A DNA stretch of 64,000 nucleotides from Stenopsyche tienmushanensis (Eukaryota; Arthropoda; Insecta; Trichoptera; Stenopsychidae). The stretch lies in assembly GCA_008973525.1 (NCBI GenBank), contig WACJ01000081.1, forward strand, positions 62,001 through 126,000, written 5' to 3'. The notes beneath the pieces were generated by a model that was given only the letters and a program-made list of their open reading frames with translations, was not told the DNA's origin and did not search any database. This document shows positions 56,171 to 64,000 of the stretch, one piece after another (the stretch's first letter is position 1; each line of letters starts with the position of its first letter). Position numbers and translations under genes: made by a program.

Positions 56171-58302
56171 CGAATAATCAAACGATAATGTGGAATAAAA
56201 TCAATGAATAAAAATTTAAGTGGTTTTATCCAATAGTAATTAGAAACGGCGAGTGTTTATATAAATACTAGGATCAGCTCAGGTCATGTTTTTTATTATA
56301 ATCAAGACTCAAAGTCACCATATAATGCAATCATAAATTATTCATAGAAGTTGTATAATTTAATTGTCATTCGCTGGTTTAATTATGTTAAAAGTTCAAG
56401 TTATCATCCGAAGTTGTTTTTTCATTACAAAGAGAAGTTTACCCTCTGTTTTATGACAAAGTTTACGGTATGTGTGTTGTAAAGTTGTAAAAAGTTAATC
56501 AGACTATTTTATCGACCATAATTTTAATAAAATATAGAAGAATTATTAAATTTAAGGCACTAAAATGTAAAATGAAGTATGTGTTAATGATTAATTCTTT
56601 GTTAACACTTTTTTATCCGGGCGCATAAATTTTGTACAACTTGCAGAATCAGTTATAGTTATTTTAAAAAGTTTATTTTATTTTACTTATTTGCCAAAAA
56701 TTATCATTCTTAACATATATATGTAACAAATATATAATATAATATATTTATAATTATATAATATATTTTTATAAAAATAATACAATTTAAATCATAAGAA
56801 GAGCTTGATGTTATAATGATTTTTTTTTAAAGTAATAAAAGCAGACATATTAAATATTATATAAATATGTAATTGTACCAGGACTTAAAATTAATTTAAA
56901 AGTATTGAGGATATCCGTATCGCATATTGTATACACATAATCTGATTAAAAAAATAATAGGTATTGCGAATTACAAATGTTTGATAAAAGGTTTATCCAT
57001 TTGCACGTTGAAATTATTTATGTAAAGTAAAAAAGGCTGTCATTCATAAATGGACTTTTGGCTTATAGAATTCATCAGTTAACGCTAAATTAATCCTCTC
57101 ATTTTAATGCGAGGAAAAGCTATTTCTCATGTCAATGTGAATGTTGTATGTTTAAATGCCAAAGAGAAAAAAATATGATGAAAAGCTCGGAGCCAAATCG
57201 CATATTACGAAACTCAAATTTTGGCATTCGTATATATTTACTAATGCGAATCTAATCTTTTGTATATTACGCTCCATTTGTAAATACACTTATGTGCTCA
57301 GTGACCTATTTTATATATCACATTATCCAATTTCCAGACGATCTGTCAAAGCTAAGATGGGCTAAGATAATGAAGCGAAAGCACCTATACGAAGATTGAT
57401 GATGTTAAGTAAAAGAACAATAATAAGAGGAGGCAGAAAGTTGAGGCCCATACACGATCGGAATAATATAAACACACGAGGTCCATTTTAACGGATGAAC
57501 TGGGCGGAAAGGGGGGGTTTTTACGCACTTTTTAAAATAGAAAGCTCGTTACATGATCCCATTTTTCATTTCTCAGTGTGATTCACATGAAAGGCTCGAC
57601 GAAAAATGCTCTTCACAATGCTTTGTTGCCTGGGGTACCTTTGTGTCTAAGTCAGGGGGTTGCCGCCCCTCCCCGTGTGGCACCACCCTCCTTTGATGTT
57701 TGATCTTTGTGCGCCACGAAAATCCCCAAAATGTACGGCAGATAATAAAAAGCACTCAATCCGCCATGATAACCCCCGTGTTCATGGGGATTTTTCCGGA
57801 GAGAAAAACTCATATCAGTGTGTTATGGATGAAAGTCGGTCGGGAAGTTTCACGGTCACGGGCTACAAATAGCGGCTGTGTCATGGACCATTTCTTAATC
57901 AATTAAATTGAATGTAAAAGATATCAATACGATTTTCTAGAAGCTATTATATCATTGTCTATTGATGTTATATCAATTATTATATAATATATAGTATGGT
58001 AAGAGTAGTTCTCATAAAAGTAATACAGATTTACGTATGGATTACATGTCACTTCACGATATGTAATCCGAGTAACCGTATTAAATATTTGGTTTCCAAT
58101 TAATCTATAATGTATAAATATTATGAGCAACTCTTCCTTGGTGATTTACTCATGAAATACTTCTAATAAGGGATTAATTAAGTTTATTTACAAGTTAATC
58201 TAAAAAAATATTGATCAAGACTATGAGCCACGTTCATGATCGAACAGCAATATTGATGGCGTAAATATTATATTGGTCATAAATAAAATGCCTAAGATTT
58301 AG
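56171..58302. other. Mostly A+T-rich, no recognisable gene
   Basis: A 69-codon frame with ATG at 57156 (MPKRKKYDEKLGAKS) is basic but unassigned. A GC-richer patch at 57480-57890 carries GAAAGCTC at 57540-57547. The CTTTTGGCTTATAGAATTCA word at about 57053 resembles one near 23442. Confidence 0.4.
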
Positions 58303-58515
58303 CTGATAGGAAAAGTTTATTTTATGCATTTCTTTTTTTCTATTTGTTAGCGAAACTTATTAGCTAAAATACTAAGCAATGTTTGTGTAATATATATGTG
58401 ACGGAGATGGAGAGACTATAAACGATTCTCTCTTAATTTCCTCCGATCAACTAACGGTAGAAGTTTCACTTTTTGGGACATTCAAGCTAATTTACTTTAC
58501 TATGTCTATATAAGA
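58303..58515 (+). repeat. Interspersed repeat family D, copy 4
   Basis: It runs from GATAGGAAAAGTTTATTTTA to GAAGTTTCACTTTTTGGGAC and ACATTCAAGC. It shares TTAGCTAAAAT, GTGTAATATAT and CCGATCAACTA segments with copies 1 to 3. Confidence 0.6.
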
Positions 58516-59479
58516 TTCACTACAAAAATCAGACATTTCATATTAAATTATTTGAAAATCTCTTCCCTGTGTAATGGTCGTAACATTTAATTCAATTTTT
58601 ACCCTTTCTATTCAAAAAAGTATTTTCAAATTGTGTACAACTATGAATCAACCGTTGATTGTAGAGATATATTGCACAATTTAAGCACAATCTCATCAAT
58701 CAACTTGACGTTTAATTCAATCCAAACGTCATTCAACGTTGCCGGCTAACCCACTCTCGATCTGAAAATAGTTTTAAAATACCCAAGCGCTATGAAATGT
58801 TGTTACCATTTCTTTTCCTGTATCAAGCCTCCTAATGAGCCACTCGCCCTATATAGGGTCGAAATGAATAACAGCCAGATGTACAAGAGGGAGCTGAAAA
58901 CCTGGATGGGGACACTTCACGGAGGAGATCCTCGAAGCAAACAGGCTGCGGGATTAAATTTGTCTGGAGGTGGTCGTTAGCTCCAGTATCAGAGTAAATA
59001 CGTAGAAAATGTTTTGAATGCTGGATGTTGCTGAATTTAAACGAATTCTGGCGAGACTTGTAAAATTTCATCGCCACACATCCAATAAAATTGTATATAT
59101 TAGAAACGTGTAATATAATATTCGAGGACAACAAAGGATATGAGACACGTTCAGACGAAACACGTATGAGGTGGAAAAAATGTAATAATTTGATTAAATT
59201 CTAGGATTCAACTCTGAGCATGTGTGGAGTTTTCATTTCTTAAAATGAATTTGCACTCAAATCCAATGTTTAAGGAAAGCGTCTGAAATTCCAATGTCAC
59301 ATTGATATTGTTTTCTCCTTGGATTTAATAATCATTTAGAATTTATACAACAACAGCTGATTTGAAGTAAATCTAAACCAACTAAATATAAAAATTCTAA
59401 GGGTGCAGCTATGAGCATAAGGGGGCAAAATCGTTTTTTTATTACATAGAAAAATCGGAATATGAAATATTTACGAAAT
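58516..59479. other. Nothing recognised
   Basis: A 62-codon plus frame (58792-58980) and a 100-codon minus frame (58832-59134) overlap each other and show no motif. Confidence 0.4.
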
Positions 59480-60000
59480 TATAGCGCGTAATCAGAAGCA
59501 CGTCCGGCAATGCTAATGAATGTTTTAACTCGACGGTTTGGCAATTGGCTCTAAAGCATCCTCCATTCTGGTGTAAAAATCATTGAAATATAATTGAATC
59601 GCACATTGCTGCTGAGATATTTAATAATGACTATAGCATCAGTTTGAAGATGATAAATACATTCAATATTATTATCGGCACCTACTGTAAGATCTTTGCT
59701 GAAAACACTGATGAAGCGCGGCTAGCAAGGCAGAATCGTAAGAGTCTTTCTGAGACAAAAGTAGCTCGCATAGTCTGAAAACAACAGCTACTCGAAGATA
59801 ATTAACTTTTTAAGATAGCTGAAGATCTATTATATGCGCTTGGAATCACTGATTGATCGGTTAGTCACTAAAATTGATATCGTATTGAAACTTTAAACAA
59901 GATTATCTCGAAACTGCATTTTCAAAATGTTCGCCAGTTGTAGCTTAAAATGTTGTTGATCGATTTGGCTGAAATTTTGAAATGTTTCTCTCTCTCAATT
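59480..60000 (+). pseudogene. Mutator-like transposase C-terminal remnant and 3' module, copy 3
   Basis: From about 59540 the plus strand reads LALKHPPFWCKNH, a stop, then HIAAEIFNNDYSISLKMIN, then FAENTDEARLARQNRKSLSE and a stop near 59776. This is the region seen at 24380-24617, but diverged and with a stop. The 3' module follows: ACTCGAAGATAATTAACTTT, then TTATCTCGAAACTGCATTTT at 59906-59925, and GTTCGCCAGTTGTAGCTTAA. The catalytic region is absent. Confidence 0.6.
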
Positions 60001-60135
60001 TTGCAGTCCTCTCGGTTATTGACAGCTTTTCTGAATTAGTCATCTGTCTTCAAATATTATTTCAAGACAATGATGTACGCCTGTTAAATAATCAAGATGT
60101 TTTAATTTGATAATAGTTTAAATCATTGGGAAATA

Positions 60136-60835
60136 TTAGGTTGTCCTATAAGTTTCTTTCGCAAATGAATACAGATTTAATCATAGCCTATGGTTGAAGA
60201 AAACCCATGATATACTGTTCGCGAAATAGCTAACAAGTTAGAAATTCCACGAGCATCCGTCCATAATAATCTGACAAAATTGGGCTACATCAATCGTTCA
60301 GATGTGTGGCTTCCGCATGAACTGACTGACTCAAATAAACTTCAGCGTATTTCAACATGCGATCTTCTTCTCCTTTTTTGAAGAGACTTATCACTGGTGA
60401 TGAAGGATCTAGGATACAGAAGCTTTAGCTGTAGCTAAACCTGGCCTACATCTAAAAAAAAATTGCTATGCATTTGGTGGTACTGGAAGGGGGTAATTTA
60501 TTATGAGCTACTTCAGCAAGGTGAAACGATCAATTTAACAAAATATTGTTTCCAACTAGACAATCTAAAGGATGCAATTGCCAGAAAACGACCAGAATTA
60601 GCGAACAGACGATGTGTCTTTGCTCGTCAGAAATAAATTATTATCATTTGACTGGGATGTTTTACCTCATCCTCCATACTCTCCGGACATTGCCCCTTCA
60701 GATTATTATTTATTTATTTAATTGAAAAATTATGTGGTAAAAATTTTAATTCAAAAAATGTACTTTGATCAATATTTTGCCAACAAGCCTGGGAAATTTT
60801 GGCAAGAAGGCATTATGAGGCTTCCGGAGAGGACG
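60136..60835 (+). pseudogene. Mariner element 3 (family M1), 3'-truncated and frameshifted
   Basis: The left terminal repeat TTAGGTTGTCCTATAAGTTT follows TA at 60134-60135. The sequence then follows mariner element 1: NKLEIPRASVHN-type helix-turn-helix, DVWLPHELTDSNKL, then a deleted patch near 60375-60415 around GDEGS. The WWYWKGVIYYELL part has a stop, and PHPPYSPDIAPSDYYLF near 60663-60715 has frameshifts. Similarity stops at GGCTTCCGGAGAG (about 60833), and the right terminal repeat is missing. Confidence 0.88.
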
Positions 60836-61944
60836 AAAACTTTAATTAAGAAATTATGATTTTTAATAAATACTCAACCCATGATATGAAAAAAAATATA
60901 TTTAGAGGTTTTAAATTATCAACCTATATCGTTTGGGGGATGAATAAATAGTGTTTTTTTATGCTAAGCAATTAAATAGATTTATTGAGTTTATATGTAA
61001 AGGTAGTCGAATAAGTTCCAAGCAGCGCGCTTGAGTACTTGATTTATAAAGTCTCGATGTAGTTGTGCGATCATTAACAACTTTTGAGATTTCGTCCTCC
61101 GGAAAATAGCTGTCAAATCCGCCAAGAGTGCCACCCCAGTCGCTAAATGAAAACTCAGCGCGGAAAATGCCAGGTACAAACCGCCCCATCCTCTTAGAGG
61201 TTTAACATTTGTTGGACAGTTTTAAGGAAAACAACTTTCTTCGCCTCGCGTTTAACGTCATTAGCCGTGGCATATCGAATCAAAGAGGGAGACTGGGGCC
61301 AAATCAAAAAACTTGAATTTCGAATCAAAGTAACAAAAGAAAATGTCGACTTAATCGGGTAAAGTACTTGCGCGTCGATCTGAAAAATTTCTGCCCAACC
61401 TCGAGGATTCTTTTCAACAAAGAGGGATCGGAATCCGTCCTTTGATACTTGCTCGGCTATTTCATTTCAATACCCCATTTATTTATTCATAAAGAAAAAA
61501 ATCGCCGAGGACTTTCAAGGAGTGTCGATACTTTTATCGTATTCTTACATGTTGGAAGTCTTATCGGAGGGAAATGTTAAGCTCAAATATTCAAATGAAA
61601 AATATATAAAATTCGATAGTCATTGTAGTTAACTCTTATGATGGAAATCGAATTCAGGAGGCCTTTTTTCTATTTTTAAGGCAATACATCTGTGATTTTC
61701 TATTAACAGATATTTTCAATTAATGTTAAGATTTTTTCGATGGGGGGGTTGTATTAGTGAATGGCAATGGAATAATTATTATTTTTTTAATTTTATAGGG
61801 GCCTACTCAATTTAATACTTAATTTTGCTATTTTTTTTTTTAGACATATATACATATTTATTTTTAAAAAATGCGTAAAGATCTAAAAGACATACTCATA
61901 ATACTTATGTTTTAATTTCGTTTGGCTTTTTAAGCTTCAGATAT
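60836..61944. other. No recognisable gene
   Basis: The minus frames 60959-61189 and 60991-61179 overlap in a moderately GC-rich patch and are not recognised. The rest is A+T-rich, with a run of seven G at 61742-61748. Confidence 0.4.
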
Positions 61945-62130
61945 ATACGAGGATGATTCAAATATAATCCGGAATTTTGCTGTACAAATTTATTAGTGAT
62001 ATTTATAAAATATAAATCTTATATCTTAATTTTCTACATAGCTTCCTTCATTAGAATATATTTATTCTATCGGATAGAAAACTTCTTGATTCTATTACTG
62101 AAGAAAAAACGCTTGAAGTTGCATCCTCTG
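61945..62130 (-). pseudogene. 3' end of a mariner-like transposon (third family)
   Basis: On the minus strand a shifted frame reads FNFKRFFSSVIES and then NKYILMKEAM just before a stop, comparable to the WxxCIxLxGDYVEK end of some mariner-type transposases. The non-coding end AATTCCGGATTATATTTGAA follows, which is shared with 2628-2690. There is no catalytic region. Confidence 0.4.
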
Positions 62131-64000
62131 TTGCGCAACCCGTAATTATTCGCTTTCTCGTAAATGAAGGTATGAAATCAAATAAAATTTTGAGGATTTA
62201 AATTTCAAACAAATGTTCGTTTGAAACCAAACAAGCAAAGTCAAAAAGAGCACTCACTCATGAGCGTCCCTGCACGACTTTATTAATCGCCTCAGCATTT
62301 ACTTTTTTATATCCAGGAAATCAGGGTAAACTTGAGAAAAGGAAATCAGGGTAAACTAAGATTAATACAGTAAAATAAAATCTGCTTAATGATGAATATC
62401 AACATAAAAATCGAACGAAAAATCTCAATATTTTCGAATCGGTTAGTATCGATATTCGTTCAGGCAAAAATAACTGGTTTACCGGTTATTGGTCTTCGAT
62501 ATTCAGCTCCAGTTCAAAGCTCTGGTTTGAATTATAAGATAAACATTGAGGATATTTTCTAAAATGGTTTTGTAATATTTATGCACAATATCTTCGATAC
62601 CTATTTTATTGCTAAAATCTTCCATTCGATCAATTTATAAGGTTATCAATGTCTTTTTTTAATACTTTATTTCTGGCGATTCACAGTAAGAACGTAATTC
62701 TAAAAATGTTCTAAATATTGTAAGCCAATTATTGATATTGTGGATTAGATCCACTATTATTGTTATAAAAAAATACTTTAAGCTTAAATTTGTGAGATGA
62801 GAAGCATTAATATTTAAGATCGATCGTCTTGATTCTAAAAAAGTAATCTTCAAATGATTAATAAAGCCATGTAGGGCCGCCTATGGATAACATGATTTGC
62901 AATCATGTTTAAAATATGGCTTAAAAATAATTAAAATGTCATTAATTACATTCCCATAAATGCTTTGCTGCTTGAAATTTCTATTTAAATAATCCCATCC
63001 TATTTCCCAAATAGGTTACGGGATAGAAATCCCAAACTTCTAATCAGCTGAGCTGGGAATTTTTCTGAATAAAATTTTATTTTTAAATATATTAAAGAAT
63101 AAATATGTTTGGCATGTAAATATGTGCCATAAATTGTTTTAAAAGCACATTTGGATTTTATACATACGAATATTTCGGCAAGGTCGTTTAGGTACGGAAG
63201 CTCCTGTGATAAATATTTGGAATCCTCCCGCTGAAATATTATGCGAGGTGATTTTTTCCCGTGGAAGATAAAAATAAGCAAACAGGAATTAAATTGGAAA
63301 TCTCGACCCTTTTCATTTTCTAATAATAAAAATGGCCCGTGTTGTTCCAGCGAAAATATTTTCCGAAGAAATTATATTGCGGTCGGAGGACTTCCAGATG
63401 CGGGAATTTCCCGAATCGGCCGATTTCACGCATCGCCGGTGACCCGGACGGAGTCCCTAACGTACAAAGATACACTTGGGCATGTGCGCGTCTTCACGTG
63501 TGCACACTCGTGTACTTGAACACGTGCGCAATCACATCCCGAAAAAGGTTTTAAACAGCTTCAAAGGGAATCGGCGCATTGTGAAAAAGGGAGGAAGATG
63601 TGCGCACCGTACAAATGCCGTATAATTAATTCCGGAATCTCTGGAAGGGAATGGTGTTGTGGGTGGTTGGTAGGGGGTGTTTCTCAAGCTCGAAACGATT
63701 TTAGTTTGTTTTTATTGCCATCCGGAGATATCGTCAGCGCTGGTCTGAGATGCTGCAAAAACAACTCGAGGACAAAATGAGGACACTCAAATTTATTTAA
63801 TACCAGGGAAATCACGCCAAATCCTTATTGATCCAGGATTGATATGGGTTAGATATATCGCATGTGCTTTGTTGATTATGGATTAACTTTGATACTGATT
63901 GACTTAATATAGTGAACCAATTTATAATATACATATTGTACATATAATATACAAGCCTAAATTTATTTCGCAACCTTCTGTCTCCATATTGGGATACTAT
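62131..64000. other. No recognisable gene; GC-richer at 63160-63780
   Basis: A short direct repeat, GGAAATCAGGGTAAACT, occurs at about 62318 and 62341. The GC-richer patch holds overlapping frames (63241-63519, 63339-63554, 63598-63780) with no recognisable domain, which is the chance pattern expected of high GC. Confidence 0.4.

Noticed and set aside
1..64000. CRISPR arrays, prokaryotic operons, rRNA or tRNA genes
   Set aside because: No regularly spaced identical repeats, no clustered genes with ribosome-binding sites, and no complete tRNA cloverleaf or rRNA stretch was seen on either strand.

Overview
This is a eukaryotic, A+T-rich window (about two thirds A+T by eye). It is probably from an arthropod, most likely an insect: there are many mariner, pogo/Tigger, hAT and Mutator-like DNA transposon remnants, jockey-like non-LTR retrotransposon pieces and a tRNA-like SINE. 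The species cannot be named from the sequence. No operons, Shine-Dalgarno sites, CRISPR arrays or rRNA genes were seen.

Only one convincing host gene was found. It is an intronless 217-codon open frame at 26021-26674 (+) encoding a divergent CFAP20 (BUG22/GTL3-like) protein, a conserved component of cilia and sperm flagella. It has a TATA-like element about 130 bp upstream and polyadenylation signals about 80 bp downstream. An intronless, divergent copy with an added Lys-rich tail suggests a retrogene-type paralogue, but this is inference.

The rest is a gene desert with nested transposon debris. 0-9 kb: a hAT transposase tail, a 170-bp mariner-type MITE and a decayed mariner fragment. 10.46-12.05 kb: a mariner copy split by an 828-bp solo LTR with a 4-bp target duplication and twin TTCG-loop hairpins. 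14.4-15.3 kb: a Tigger-like element with TA duplications. 17.5-18.25 kb: a second mariner family. 24.2-24.9, 36.1-36.5, 46.8-47.2, 55.8-56.2 and 59.5-60.0 kb: Mutator-like remnants sharing a 3' module. 42.9-44.0 kb: a MITE invaded by a truncated mariner. 44.4-45.4 kb: a non-LTR reverse transcriptase remnant. 53.9-55.6 kb: an internally deleted Tigger with a nested fragment of a non-LTR retrotransposon. 60.1-60.8 kb: a third copy of the first mariner family.

Between the transposon debris lie 200-700 bp islands of visibly higher GC with no recognisable coding potential. The 8-mer GAAAGCTC/GAGCTTTC recurs in them well above rough expectation. They may be conserved non-coding DNA, for example regulatory DNA around a gene outside the window. 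Nothing here is a demonstrated new system. The most unusual points are the CFAP20-like intronless gene, the LTR hairpins, the internal LINE fragment flanked by direct repeats, and the GAAAGCTC-bearing islands.
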